A stretch of 64,000 bases of DNA from Nocardia niwae NBRC 108934 = DSM 45340 (GCF_001613465.1 NZ_BDCK01000030.1:146103-210102), one strand, 5' to 3'. Positions 42,997 through 51,838 are shown, counted from the stretch's first letter. Notes: generated by a model not told the origin, from the sequence alone. Program-made: numbers and translations.

Positions 42997-43968
42997 TCAG
43001 CGCAGAGACCGCTGCCTCGGCTCCGGTGCGTGCCCGGCGAACCAGGCGATCGTGCGGCGTAGTCCCTCCGCCCTGGTGACCACCGGCCACCAGCCCAATT
43101 CCCGCCGGGCCAGCGAGATATCGGGGCACCGTCGTTTCGGGTCGTCGATCGCTTCGTCGACGTATGTCACGACGGACCGGCTGCCGGTCATCGAACGAAT
43201 TTCCGCTGCGAGGCACCGCACGGAGATTTCGTGCGGATTGCCGATATTCATCGGTCCCGGATGGTCGCTGGTCGCCAGCGCGAGCAGTCCGCGTACCGTG
43301 TCCTCGACATAACAGAGTGAGCGGGTCTGCTCACCGTTTCCGGCGATGGTCAGCGGTGCCCCCGACAATGCCTGTGCGATGAAGGTGGGCACCATACGAC
43401 CGTCATCGGTGCGCATACACGGACCGTAGGTGTTGAAAATTCGGGCAATTCCGGAATTCACGCCTCGTTCCCGGCGAAATGCCATGGTCAATGCTTCGGC
43501 ATACCGCTTCGCCTCGTCGTACACGCTGCGTGGACCCACAGGATTGACATGACCCCAGTAATTCTCGGTCTGCGGATGAACTGCCGGGTCGCCGTAGACC
43601 TCGCTCGTCGAGGCGAGCACGAAACGGGCATCATGGCGCTGAGCCACGTCGATGGCGTGCGCGGTTCCGAGCGAACCGGCTCGCAGCGTCTCGATCGGAA
43701 GCCGGAGATAGTCCGGAGGCGACGCGGCCGACGCGAGATGGAAGACCACGTCGAAAGAGCCCGCCGTGGGCAGCGGTTCGGTGACGTCGTGCCGTACGAG
43801 GTCGAACCCGGGCCGGTCCAGCAGCCGGGCGACGTTGTCCGGGGTGGATGTGGCGAAGTTGTCGAGCGCGACCACGGCGGTGCCCGCGTCGAGCAACCGC
43901 TCACACAGGTGCGATCCGACGAATCCGCAACCGCCGGTGACCAGCGCGCGTTCCCAGGGGCCGGACAC
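42997..43968 (-). CDS. UDP-glucuronate decarboxylase-like NAD-dependent epimerase/dehydratase
   Basis: A 323-residue extended SDR. The NAD motif is VTGGCGFVGSHLCERLL, the catalytic serine region ASTSEVYGDP, and the active-site tyrosine and lysine SVYDEAKRYAEAL. The substrate-side segment MVPTFIAQALSGAPLTIAGN with QTRSLCYVEDT is characteristic of UDP-glucuronate decarboxylases (UDP-xylose synthases). With the UDP-glucose dehydrogenase at the operon end it would make UDP-xylose. The start is the GTG at 43968, 8 bp after the GT4 stop. Close relatives with dTDP-glucose dehydratase activity cannot be fully excluded. Confidence 0.82.
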   Translation of the reverse strand: MSGPWERALVTGGCGFVGSHLCERLLDAGTAVVALDNFATSTPDNVARLLDRPGFDLVRHDVTEPLPTAGSFDVVFHLASAASPPDYLRLPIETLRAGSLGTAHAIDVAQRHDARFVLASTSEVYGDPAVHPQTENYWGHVNPVGPRSVYDEAKRYAEALTMAFRRERGVNSGIARIFNTYGPCMRTDDGRMVPTFIAQALSGAPLTIAGNGEQTRSLCYVEDTVRGLLALATSDHPGPMNIGNPHEISVRCLAAEIRSMTGSRSVVTYVDEAIDDPKRRCPDISLARRELGWWPVVTRAEGLRRTIAWFAGHAPEPRQRSLR

Positions 43969-43976
43969 TGCGCCGC

Positions 43977-45284
43977 CTACCCGTGACCGTTCGCACGAGC
44001 ACCGTGACCCATCGACGGTGACCCGGGGGGAACCCCATCGTTCCCGGTGCGGTCGAGGGCACGGCCCTTCGTGGGCCCGCTTCCGTTCCGCAGTCCCACG
44101 GCCGGGGTGATCACCCTGCGGTAGGCGTGCAGGGTCTCCATGGCGATGCGGTCCCACGAATAGCGCGCCTCGACCCGATCACGTCCGGCGTGTCCGAACC
44201 TCTGCCGGATCACCGGCGCGGCCAGCAGATCCCCGACGGCGTCGATCAGTTGCGCGGGTGCGTGCGGTGGGACCAGCCTGCCGGTCACGCCGTCGACGAC
44301 GGTGTCGATGAGGCCGCCGACCGCGGTGGCCACCACGGGAACACCGCAGGCCATCGCTTCCAGCGGGGTGATGCCGAACGGTTCGTACCACGGCGTGCAC
44401 ACGGCGACGTCGGCCGATCTCAGCAGCGGCGCCATCCGTGTCCTCGGGACCTGCCCCAGCATGTGCAGCCGGTCCCGCACGCCGAGCCCGTCGGCCAGCT
44501 CCAGCAGCCGCCTGCCTTCCGGATCGTCGGCGACGTCGCCGTCGTCCGGGCCGCCGACCAACACCAGCTCGGTGTTGGGCAGACCGGCGAGCGCGGTGAT
44601 CGCGGTGTCGAAACCCTTGCGCGGCACCAAACGGCCCACGCTGACCATCCGGTGCTCGGCCGACCTCGGTGCGATCGCCCCGTCGGGCGTGAACTGCTCG
44701 AGATCCACGCCGCAGGGGATCACGGAGGTCTTGGACCTGGGCACGCCCATCCTGGCCAGTTCGAAGACCTCGTCGGTGCAGGTGGCGATGATGCGGTCGG
44801 TCTGTTCGGCGATCAGTTGTTCCAAGCGCACGCGTTCGGGCGGGCTGGTGTCGTCGGCGCCTTGGTGGCGGCGTTTCACCACGCCCAGCGCGTGAAAGGT
44901 TTGGACCACCGGGATGCCCGAGGCCCGAGCGGCCTGGAGGGCGGCCAGGCCCGACATCCAGAAGTGCGCGTGCGCCACATCGGGGCGGCAGTCGTGCCAC
45001 TGCTGTCGCAGAAATGCGCCGAATTCATCCATATACGGGAGCAGTTCGTCCTTCGGCAACGGTCGGGCGGGCCCGGCCGGGACATGGACCACGCGATAGC
45101 CCTGCTCGGCGGTGACCGTGCGCGGCGCCCGCGCCTCTTCGCGGCGCGTGTAGACGGTCACCTCGTGCCCCTGCCTGCACAGGGCCGCGGACAGCTCGGC
45201 GACGTGGACGTTCTGACCACCGGCGTCGACACCGCCCAGCGCGGCCAGCGGACTGGCGTGTTCGGACACCATCGCGATCTTCAT
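43977..45284 (-). CDS. GT4-family glycosyltransferase
   Basis: A 435-residue GT-B enzyme. The acceptor domain starts KIAMVSEHASPLAALGGVDA with the glycine-rich GGVDAGGQNVHV loop. The donor domain has SVGRLVPRKGFDTAI and the EX7E motif in YEPFGITPLEAMACGVPVVA. The last 40 residues are polar and disordered. It resembles actinobacterial glycosyltransferases that begin a cluster for an extracellular polymer. The start is the ATG at 45284. It is 31 bp downstream of the preceding glycosyltransferase gene. Donor and acceptor are not predictable. Confidence 0.88.
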   Translation of the reverse strand: MKIAMVSEHASPLAALGGVDAGGQNVHVAELSAALCRQGHEVTVYTRREEARAPRTVTAEQGYRVVHVPAGPARPLPKDELLPYMDEFGAFLRQQWHDCRPDVAHAHFWMSGLAALQAARASGIPVVQTFHALGVVKRRHQGADDTSPPERVRLEQLIAEQTDRIIATCTDEVFELARMGVPRSKTSVIPCGVDLEQFTPDGAIAPRSAEHRMVSVGRLVPRKGFDTAITALAGLPNTELVLVGGPDDGDVADDPEGRRLLELADGLGVRDRLHMLGQVPRTRMAPLLRSADVAVCTPWYEPFGITPLEAMACGVPVVATAVGGLIDTVVDGVTGRLVPPHAPAQLIDAVGDLLAAPVIRQRFGHAGRDRVEARYSWDRIAMETLHAYRRVITPAVGLRNGSGPTKGRALDRTGNDGVPPGSPSMGHGARANGHG

Positions 45285-45315
45285 GATTCCGCCTTCCCTC
45301 TCCGGGACCCTGCCT

Positions 45316-46293
45316 TCATTGGGTGACCTCGGCGAGCAGGGAATCCCACCGGCGCAGGAAGACGTCGAGGCCGTAGTGCTCCAGCGCGAACTGCCGTCCC
45401 GACTTGCCCGCGAGCGCCGCCAGGTCGGGTTCGTGGAGGAATTCCCGGAACTTCGCGGTGAGCGCCGCGATATCGGTGGAGACGGCACCCGCGTCCGGCG
45501 GCACGGCCAGGACGGCCTCGGTGGTGGCCAGGGCTACCACCGGCATGGCCAGGTGCATGGCTTCGAGGAGCGACAGTCCCAGCGAGGTCCAGCGCGCGGT
45601 GTGCAGATACACCCGTCTGCGCGCCATTTCCGGATGCAACGCCGCCTGCGGGAAGTCTCCGATTCCGCGAATGGGGTGTCCGGTGGGCCGGTCGGCCGTG
45701 AATTCGGCGGCTCCGATGCCGTACAAATCGATCGGCCCCGCCATCGCGAAGTCCGGCAACAGATCACTTCCCGTGATCCTTCCGCGCCGCGCCGGTTCGT
45801 TGATCAGTGCTACGCCGTGCGGCAGTTCGCCGGTGTAGCGCGGGCCGGGGTCGACGATGCCGTGTGGCACCACCCGGGTGGGTGCGCGCCCGCTGTCCCA
45901 CATCAAGTCGTTGAAATGGGTGACGTGCACGATCGGGATGTCGGCGCGATCCGCCAGCGGATGGGTAGTGGTGGCCGCGCTGGGGCGCGGTGTGTTGTGC
46001 TCGACGTAGATCGCCGGGATGTCGGCGCCGGGGCGACGACCGAGCCATCGTTCGGCGAGGTCGATCTCCTCCGGGCGCTGGAGAACGACGACGTCCGGCT
46101 CCGTGTCGCGCAATGCGCCCGCGGGCACCTCCCGCACGGACGGCCAGTCGCGGCCGCACCGGCCGCGCCCCCACGGGCCGCCGCCTTCCACCACGGGCAC
46201 GAGGTAACGGTGGGGCCCGTGCACGAACGACGTCGTCCACGAACCGTGCACGTGCCACAACAGCACCGTGAGCCGTTCGGTCCTTGCGGCCAT
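45316..46293 (-). CDS. Glycosyltransferase (GT4-like), first gene of the glycan operon
   Basis: A 325-residue protein with a GT-B C-terminal half: the segment RWTSLGLSLLEAMHLAMPVV is the EX7E-like donor loop, and RRVYLHTARW precedes it. The N-terminal half starts LTVLLWHVHGSWTTSFVHGP, a pattern I know from actinobacterial sugar-cluster transferases. At 325 residues it is shorter than most GT4 enzymes but complete from start to stop. It is the promoter-proximal gene of the eleven-gene minus-strand operon and is divergent from the aldehyde dehydrogenase gene, so the 150-bp gap at 46294-46442 should hold both promoters. Confidence 0.8.
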   Translation of the reverse strand: MAARTERLTVLLWHVHGSWTTSFVHGPHRYLVPVVEGGGPWGRGRCGRDWPSVREVPAGALRDTEPDVVVLQRPEEIDLAERWLGRRPGADIPAIYVEHNTPRPSAATTTHPLADRADIPIVHVTHFNDLMWDSGRAPTRVVPHGIVDPGPRYTGELPHGVALINEPARRGRITGSDLLPDFAMAGPIDLYGIGAAEFTADRPTGHPIRGIGDFPQAALHPEMARRRVYLHTARWTSLGLSLLEAMHLAMPVVALATTEAVLAVPPDAGAVSTDIAALTAKFREFLHEPDLAALAGKSGRQFALEHYGLDVFLRRWDSLLAEVTQ

Positions 46294-46442
46294 GTCGGTA
46301 GCTCTTGCCTATTATTCCCGGATCAAACCTGGTCACGCGCCATGCCGCGATCCAGAGCCGGTGGTCGTGGCACGGTTCGGCGGCGCCGATGCGGTTGCGG
46401 CCCGACGGGTTTGAACCGGGGGCGCGCGGCAATGGCGGCGGT

Positions 46443-47894
46443 ATGAGCGCACCGAACGCTGTCCCGTCCGCTCCTGAGTTCCGGCCGAGCGGAACGATCG
46501 AGATCTTCGACCCGGCCACCGGCGCCGCCGTCGGCACGGTTCCCATGGCCGACACCGCGGACGTCGCGCAGAAGGTGGCGGCAGCCAATCGGGTTCAGCC
46601 GGGCTGGGCGCGGACACCGGCGGCCGAGCGGGCCGCCGCGCTGCGCGCCGGCGCCGCCCTGCTGCGCGAACGAGCGGATGAACTGGCCGGACTCAACTGC
46701 GCCGAAACCGGACGTCCGCAGTCCGAGGGCAGGGAAGGAGTACTGGCCGGCGCCGCGACGTTGGAGCAGTACGCCGAACTGGGACCGCTGCATCGAGGAC
46801 GAAGCCTCCAGGGCGGTTTCGACGCGACCGACCTCATGGTGTGGGAACCGCGTGGTGTGGTCGTCGCGCTGACGCCGTGGAACGACCCCGGGGCCGTGTC
46901 CTGCGGGCTGCTCGGCGCGGCGCTGGTCACGGGAAACGCGGTCGTGTACAAGCCGAGCGAACGGGCACCGCACACCGGCGGTCTGCTCGGCGCCCTGCTC
47001 GCCCGTGGTCTTCCGGAGGGTGTGCTGCAGACGGTGCAAGGCGATGGCAGGATCGGCGCCCTGCTCGCCGCACGCTCCGATGTGGACGTCATCGCGCACG
47101 TCGGCAGCACGGTTACCGGAAGGTCGATCGCACGCAGCGCCGCGGCCACGGGCGTCAAGGCACTGCTGGAGAACGGCGGCAACGACGCGCTGATCATCGA
47201 CGCCGGTGTGGATCCCGTCTGGGCCGCCGGGCAAGCGGCGCTCGGCGCGTTCGCGAACGCCGGTCAGATCTGCGTATCGGTCGAACGGATCTTCGTGCAT
47301 CGGGCCGTCGCCGAGCCCTTTCTGGCGGCGCTGGTGGCCGAGGCCGAGTCCTGGAAGGCGGCGCCGTTGGTGGACCGGCGCCACCGAGATCAGGTCCACG
47401 CCCACGTGCGCGACGCCGTGGGCCACGGCGCCGAACTGCTGACCGGCGGCGTGCTGCCGGACGGAGCCGGTGCGCACTATCCGGCCACGGTGCTGGCACG
47501 GTGTGATCCGGCGATGCGGATCATGCGGGAAGAGACCTTCGGCCCGGTCGCACCCGTTCGGGTGGTGGATTCGTTCGATCAGGGCATCGTGGAGGCCGCG
47601 ACCGACGACTACGGGCTCGCCGCCTCCGTGCTCACGCCGTCGATGGCCAACGCCCAGCGCGCCTGGCGGGAACTGCCCGTGGGCACGGTGAAGATCAACG
47701 CGGTATTCGGCGGGGCGCCCGGCGGAGCGGCGCACCCGCGCCGGGCCAGTGGGTCCGGCTTCGGCTATGGACCCGAGTTGCTGGACGAGATGACCCAGAC
47801 GAAGGTCGTGCACCTGCGTCCGGCCCCCACCCAGGACGACGCATGCGCTCGGCCCGGGAATCCCGAACGCGGACGCACCGATACAGCTGATTGA
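46443..47894 (+). CDS. Aldehyde dehydrogenase family protein
   Basis: A 483-residue NAD(P)-dependent oxidoreductase. The cofactor region is ALTPWNDPGAVSCGLLGAAL and VGSTVTGRSIA, the general base glutamate is in LLENGGNDALII, and the nucleophilic cysteine in NAGQICVSVERIFV. Spacing is normal for the superfamily. The chemistry oxidises an aldehyde to an acid. The start is ATG at 46443. It is transcribed away from the glycan operon, and a GT2 gene follows 247 bp later. I infer that it oxidises a sugar-derived or precursor aldehyde of the same pathway, but succinate-semialdehyde or aromatic aldehydes are possible. Confidence 0.85.
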   Translation: MSAPNAVPSAPEFRPSGTIEIFDPATGAAVGTVPMADTADVAQKVAAANRVQPGWARTPAAERAAALRAGAALLRERADELAGLNCAETGRPQSEGREGVLAGAATLEQYAELGPLHRGRSLQGGFDATDLMVWEPRGVVVALTPWNDPGAVSCGLLGAALVTGNAVVYKPSERAPHTGGLLGALLARGLPEGVLQTVQGDGRIGALLAARSDVDVIAHVGSTVTGRSIARSAAATGVKALLENGGNDALIIDAGVDPVWAAGQAALGAFANAGQICVSVERIFVHRAVAEPFLAALVAEAESWKAAPLVDRRHRDQVHAHVRDAVGHGAELLTGGVLPDGAGAHYPATVLARCDPAMRIMREETFGPVAPVRVVDSFDQGIVEAATDDYGLAASVLTPSMANAQRAWRELPVGTVKINAVFGGAPGGAAHPRRASGSGFGYGPELLDEMTQTKVVHLRPAPTQDDACARPGNPERGRTDTAD

Positions 47895-47917
47895 CCTCGG
47901 CGGCACCCGGGTATCCG

Positions 47918-47931
47918 CCCGCACATGCGGG
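47918..47931 (+). terminator. Hairpin after aldehyde dehydrogenase gene
   Basis: CCCGCA and TGCGGG form a perfect 6-bp stem around CA, 23 bp after the aldehyde dehydrogenase stop. An outer GTA/TAC pair could extend it with a bulge. It lacks a T-tract, so termination is only plausible. Confidence 0.35.
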
Positions 47932-48035
47932 TACTTGTCACCGGGTGGCCCAGCCCCGCGCACGGGAGAGCGCCGGCCACTGACGTGTCGAGGATGAGCC
48001 GAGCGCGGCTCTTGCATCCGCCGGGCACGACGTGA
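47925..48035 (+). pseudogene. Possible N-terminal remnant of a polysaccharide-pyruvyltransferase-like gene
   Basis: An ATG at 47925 reads MRVLVTGWPSPAHGRAPATD and stops after 36 codons. This opening strand resembles the start of actinobacterial pyruvyltransferase-family proteins (MRVLVTGWPSFxHGEATAGD). A second frame continues with AGHDVTRRG-like sequence, as expected for a shifted reading frame. It lies in the gap between the aldehyde dehydrogenase and GT2 genes of the glycan region, where such an enzyme would fit. The match is short and partly from memory. Confidence 0.3.
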
Positions 48036-48141
48036 CCCGGCGCGGAGTTCTCATGGTCGTTCGGCACTCACTCGCTGTCCGGCGACGTGAATTCCCGGTG
48101 GTCGACGCCCCGATCAAGGGGCCGCGTCCGGGACGGCCGAT

Positions 48142-49026
48142 ATGAGCGGGGATGCCCGCGCGAAGACGACTGTCGTCATCGCCACCCGGGATCGCGCTCC
48201 CGAATTGGTCCGCACGCTGACCGAGTTGCACACACTGCGCCCGTGTCCCGCGATCGTGGTGCTGGACAACGCCTCCGCCGACGACACCGTGGTGCGGGCG
48301 CGATCATTCCCGGGCGTGCGGGTGATCCGGCTGTCCCGCAATCTCGGCGCGGCCGCGCGCAACCTGGGCGTCGCACTCGCCCGGACGCCGTACATCGCCT
48401 TCAGCGACGACGATTCGTGGTGGGCCGGTGACGCGCTCCGCGAAGCCGAGCGTGTGCTGGACACCTGTCCCCGGGTGGGCCTCCTGGCGGGACGCACCCT
48501 CGTCGGCGCGGACCACCGTGACGATCCGGTCAACGAACTGATGGCCGCCAGCCCCCTCGGCCATCCTCCCGGCCTGCCGGGCCCGTTGGTTCTCGGCTTC
48601 CTGGCTTGTGCGGCGATCGTGCGGAAGGAGGCCTACCTGCAGGCCGCCGGGTTCAGTCAGCTGCTGCACTTCGGTGCCGAAGAACGGTTGCTGTCACTCG
48701 ACATGGCGGCATGCGGCTGGGACCTCTGCTACGTGGCGGCGGTGCGCGCCCACCATCACCCGTCGGCGCATCGACCGCCGCACGTGTGGCGTAGGCGGGC
48801 CGAACAGCGCAACAACGCGCTGATCGTCTGGATGCGACGGCCGCTGCGACGGTGCGCGGCCGAGCTCGCCGATCTGGCGGGCCACGCGGTCCGTGACCCC
48901 GGAACGCTGCTGGCGGTCGCGGGCCTGCTTCGTCGCCTGCCGGAGGCGCTCGCGCAGCGGCGCAGGTTGCCCCCGGAGATAGAGCGCCGGGCCAGGATGC
49001 TCGAACTCGCCCATGAGAGGAAGTGA
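48142..49026 (+). CDS. GT2-family glycosyltransferase
   Basis: A 294-residue GT-A enzyme. It has TTVVIATRDRAPELVRTLTE at the start, VVLDNASADDT in the nucleotide-binding strand, NLGAAARNLGVALART, and the metal-binding FSDDDSWWAGDALREAERVL. The C-terminal half holds HFGAEERLLSLDMAACGWDL and HHHPSAHRP, typical of the acceptor-side GT2 segment. It has no membrane helix. The next gene is a paralogue of the same length that is broken by frameshifts. Both probably act on the glycan made by the neighbouring operon. Confidence 0.87.
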   Translation: MSGDARAKTTVVIATRDRAPELVRTLTELHTLRPCPAIVVLDNASADDTVVRARSFPGVRVIRLSRNLGAAARNLGVALARTPYIAFSDDDSWWAGDALREAERVLDTCPRVGLLAGRTLVGADHRDDPVNELMAASPLGHPPGLPGPLVLGFLACAAIVRKEAYLQAAGFSQLLHFGAEERLLSLDMAACGWDLCYVAAVRAHHHPSAHRPPHVWRRRAEQRNNALIVWMRRPLRRCAAELADLAGHAVRDPGTLLAVAGLLRRLPEALAQRRRLPPEIERRARMLELAHERK

Positions 49027-49030
49027 CCGG

Positions 49031-49830
49031 ATGGTTACCGATCGCATGACGGTCGTCATCATCACCCGCGACCGGCGCGAGCAGCTGCTGGAAACGTTGG
49101 CGCACATGACGGCGCTGGCCGACGCGGCGCCGATCATCCTGGTCGACAACGGATCCACCGACGGCACGGCCGACGCGGTCGCCGCGGCGTTCCCCGCCGT
49201 CGAACTCATCCGCTCGACCGACAACCTCGGTGCGGTGGCCCGGAACATCGCGGTCGGGCGGACGGTCACGCCGTATGTCGCTTTCTGCGACGACGACACG
49301 CGGTGGCAGCCGGGTGCGCTGACCCGCGCCGCCGATCTGCTCGACCGGTATCCCGGCCTCGGCGCGGTGACCGGGCGATGCCTGGTCGCCCCCGATCTGC
49401 GGGAGGATCCGATCACGCCGGAACTGCGGTACTCACCGGTGTCCGGACCCGACTGGCTGCCGGGCCCCGCGCTGCTGGGCGTGAGGGCGGCCCTGTCCGC
49501 CTTCCGGGTCGAGGCGTTCCGGGAAGCAGGCGGCTTTTCCCGGCGTTTGTGGTTCGGCGGCGAGGAGGAACTGCTCCTCTCGACCTCGCGGCACACGGCT
49601 GGTGGATGTGCTGGATCGAGGACATGCTGATCCATCACGAGCCGTCGACCTCGCGTGATCCGACCCACCGTCGCCGGCTCGGGATCCGGAACACCCTGTG
49701 GACGCTGTGGTTGCGCCGCCCGGCCCGCAGCGCCGCCCCGGCGGACCGCCGCCGTGCTCCGGTCGGCCCCGGCCGATCGGACGACGGCTGCGGCCGTCCT
49801 CGAGACGCTGCGTGGCATGCCTTACTGCGG
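49031..49830 (+). pseudogene. GT2-family glycosyltransferase, disrupted by two frameshifts
   Basis: The gene starts at ATG 49031 (MTVVIITRDRREQLLETLAH) and is a paralogue of the upstream GT2. It is intact through VDNGSTDGTADAVAAAF, NLGAVARNIAVGRTV, FCDDDTRWQPG and GGFSRRLWFGGEEELL. At about 49577 one base is missing. The next frame continues DLAAHGWWMCWIEDMLIHHE and RRLGIRNTLWTLWLRRP exactly as the paralogue does. At about 49731 an extra base in a C run returns it to the first frame (RTAAVLRSAPADRTTAAAVL). The product would be truncated near residue 200. Either the gene decayed recently or the assembly has indel errors. Confidence 0.8.
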
Positions 49831-50826
49831 CCCGCTCCCGCCGCCCCGGCCTGCTTCGCGGGCCAGGGCACGGTCACGTTGTTCCTCGAACCGGGGGATC
49901 CGCACCTGCTCGAGGTCGTCCAAGAACGCGCGGAGCCGTTCGCGGGCTCGTTCGCCGCGAGCGCCGAAGTCTGTGCGGCCGAATATGTTCCATTGCCGGA
50001 TGACCGGTTGCAGCACTTCTTCCAGGTGCTGGCGCAGGTCGTAGATGCCGTGCTTGGCCATGAGCACGCCGTTGCGCCGGAAGTTGGGCATGCCGGTGCC
50101 GGGCATCCGAAAGTTGCGCACGATGAGGTCGATCGCTTCGATCGCCTGATCGGGCACCAGATCCAAGGCGGCGCCGCACATGTCGCGATAGAAGATCATG
50201 TGCAGGTTCTCGTCGGCGGCGATGCGTTGCAGCATGCGGTCGGCGATCGGGTCGAGGCAGACGGCTGCGGTGTTGCGATGGCTGATGCGGGTCGCCAGCT
50301 CCTGGAAGGACACGTACGCCACCGAGTACAGGAACCCGCCGTCGCCTGCCGCGTTCGCCTGCTCCATCGGCGCGACGAAGCCGTGGGACATGTGCGCCAC
50401 CCGGTCGTTCTCCAAGGCGACCGGGTCGACGCCACGCGTGACGACGAGATAGTCGCGCAGGACGATGCTGTGGCGGGCTTCCTCGGCGGTCCACCGTCCC
50501 ACCCAGCAACCCCAGGCGCCGTCGCGGGAGAAGTTCGCGCTGATCTCGCGGTGATAGGACGGGAGGTTGTCCTCGGTCAGCAGGTTCGTGATCAGCGCGG
50601 CCTTCGCCACCTCGGACAGCCGCGATTGCTCAGGCTCCCAATCGATCCCGCCGAGCGCCGCGAAGTTGCGCCCCTCGTCCCATGGCACATAGTCGTGGGG
50701 GTGCCATTCCTTGACCATGGACAGGTGCCGGTTCAACGCGGTCTCGGCGCAGGGTTCGAGTTCGGTGAGGACCTCCAGCTGGGTCAGATCACGCGCCAAC
50801 GTCGTGCCCGCCTTTCTCTTTCGCAT
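49822..50826 (-). CDS. Acyl-ACP desaturase (DesA family)
   Basis: A 334-residue soluble ferritin-like diiron desaturase that introduces a double bond into acyl-ACP and supports mycolic acid or unsaturated fatty acid synthesis. Diiron ligands are in LLTEDNLPSYHREI, WTAEEARHSIVLRDYLVVTR and AADENLHMIFYRD. The N-terminal body ELEPCAETALNRHLSMVKEW and HPHDYVPWDEGRNF closely match mycobacterial DesA1/DesA2. The start is uncertain: the ATG at 50826 has no ribosome binding site, and a TTG at 50799 (LARDLTQLEVL follows, AAAGGCGGG upstream) matches DesA lengths better. It converges on the broken GT2 gene with a slight overlap. Confidence 0.9.
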   Translation of the reverse strand: MRKRKAGTTLARDLTQLEVLTELEPCAETALNRHLSMVKEWHPHDYVPWDEGRNFAALGGIDWEPEQSRLSEVAKAALITNLLTEDNLPSYHREISANFSRDGAWGCWVGRWTAEEARHSIVLRDYLVVTRGVDPVALENDRVAHMSHGFVAPMEQANAAGDGGFLYSVAYVSFQELATRISHRNTAAVCLDPIADRMLQRIAADENLHMIFYRDMCGAALDLVPDQAIEAIDLIVRNFRMPGTGMPNFRRNGVLMAKHGIYDLRQHLEEVLQPVIRQWNIFGRTDFGARGERARERLRAFLDDLEQVRIPRFEEQRDRALAREAGRGGGSGPQ

Positions 50827-51058
50827 AGGTTCGGAAGGACAGTGAGCGATGGCGGCGGGTGCCATCCTCCAGTGCTCGCGCCCGCCGACTCGCCCCGGAA
50901 GACAGTGCCCGGAGCGGTGGTCCCGGCCGTAGGGCCGAAAGTCCGCTGCGCCGATTACTTTCAGCATGGCGATGTCCTTCGATATCCGGCCATCGGTGCT
51001 GATGTGTGCGCGTCCGGGAAGTCGGCCCGGCACGGACGAGACGGCTGTGGTGTCAGCG

Positions 51059-51080
51059 CCGGCGCTGGGAGAAGCGCCGG
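51059..51080 (-). terminator. Hairpin after membrane protein gene
   Basis: CCGGCGC and GCGCCGG form a perfect 7-bp stem with an 8-base loop, six bases beyond the stop of the minus-strand gene at 51086-51838. No T-tract follows. Confidence 0.5.
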
Positions 51081-51085
51081 TGGGT

Positions 51086-51838
51086 TCACTCGCCCCGGCG
51101 GACCGCTTCGTCCGATCCGGCGCGGGCGCGGGGCCACGGCAGGCGGCGAGATGCGGCCGGGCGGTTATAGGTCCATTGGGCGACGGCGGCGACGGCCGAG
51201 CCCAGCGAAACGACGCCGGCGAACAGGGCCCAGTGGGTGAGGCCCGCGGTGTTGTAGGAAACCTGCCGGACTCCCGGGGCGATGAGGCTGCCGTTTCCGA
51301 AGGCCCAGCTGGTCACCATGCCGATTTGCCCGCCCAGATCCGACGACCGCGCGAGCATGCCGCGCAACTCGGGGGCTTTGCTGTTGACGTAGAGCACGGT
51401 GAGGACCACCAGCGCCGCGGTGACCACCGCGGACACCGTTACGGCGCGCGACAGCAGCTCGGTGCGGTAACGGAGATTCGCCGCCACCACGCAGACGGTG
51501 ACGACGATCGCGCACGCGGTGAGTATCGCCAGAGTGCCGCTGATCCGCACGGTGGGCGGAGGCTCAGCCGACCAGGCGTTCAGGAAGGAGGTGGTCGCGG
51601 TGACCCGGCCGAAGGCATTGGCGCGGGCCTTGCCGTCGGCGCCCACGGCGTTGAGCCACGGCTGGAACAGCAGCAACAGCGTGACGAGGCTGCCCCCCAG
51701 GGCGCCGAGGTAGCCCCAGTGGCCGTCGAGCGACGCCAGGTGTCCGCGGGCGCCGGCGAGCCGTCGCACCGCGATCGGCACCGGCTCGGGCCGAGTATCT
51801 CTCGCTGACCACGGGGTTGGCTGCACTTCGCTCCGCAT
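51086..51838 (-). CDS. Hypothetical integral membrane protein
   Basis: A 250-residue protein with about four transmembrane helices (roughly residues 44-62, 102-122, 134-152 and 206-226). A 30-residue polar N-terminus faces the cytoplasm, and the loop between the first two helices carries about 35 polar residues (VGADGKARANAFGRVTATTS). The last 25 residues are basic. A similar layout occurs in many actinobacterial proteins of unknown function. It precedes DesA on the same strand by 260 bp and has its own terminator-like hairpin, so it is probably an independent unit. No motif suggests a function. Confidence 0.65.
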   Translation of the reverse strand: MRSEVQPTPWSARDTRPEPVPIAVRRLAGARGHLASLDGHWGYLGALGGSLVTLLLLFQPWLNAVGADGKARANAFGRVTATTSFLNAWSAEPPPTVRISGTLAILTACAIVVTVCVVAANLRYRTELLSRAVTVSAVVTAALVVLTVLYVNSKAPELRGMLARSSDLGGQIGMVTSWAFGNGSLIAPGVRQVSYNTAGLTHWALFAGVVSLGSAVAAVAQWTYNRPAASRRLPWPRARAGSDEAVRRGE

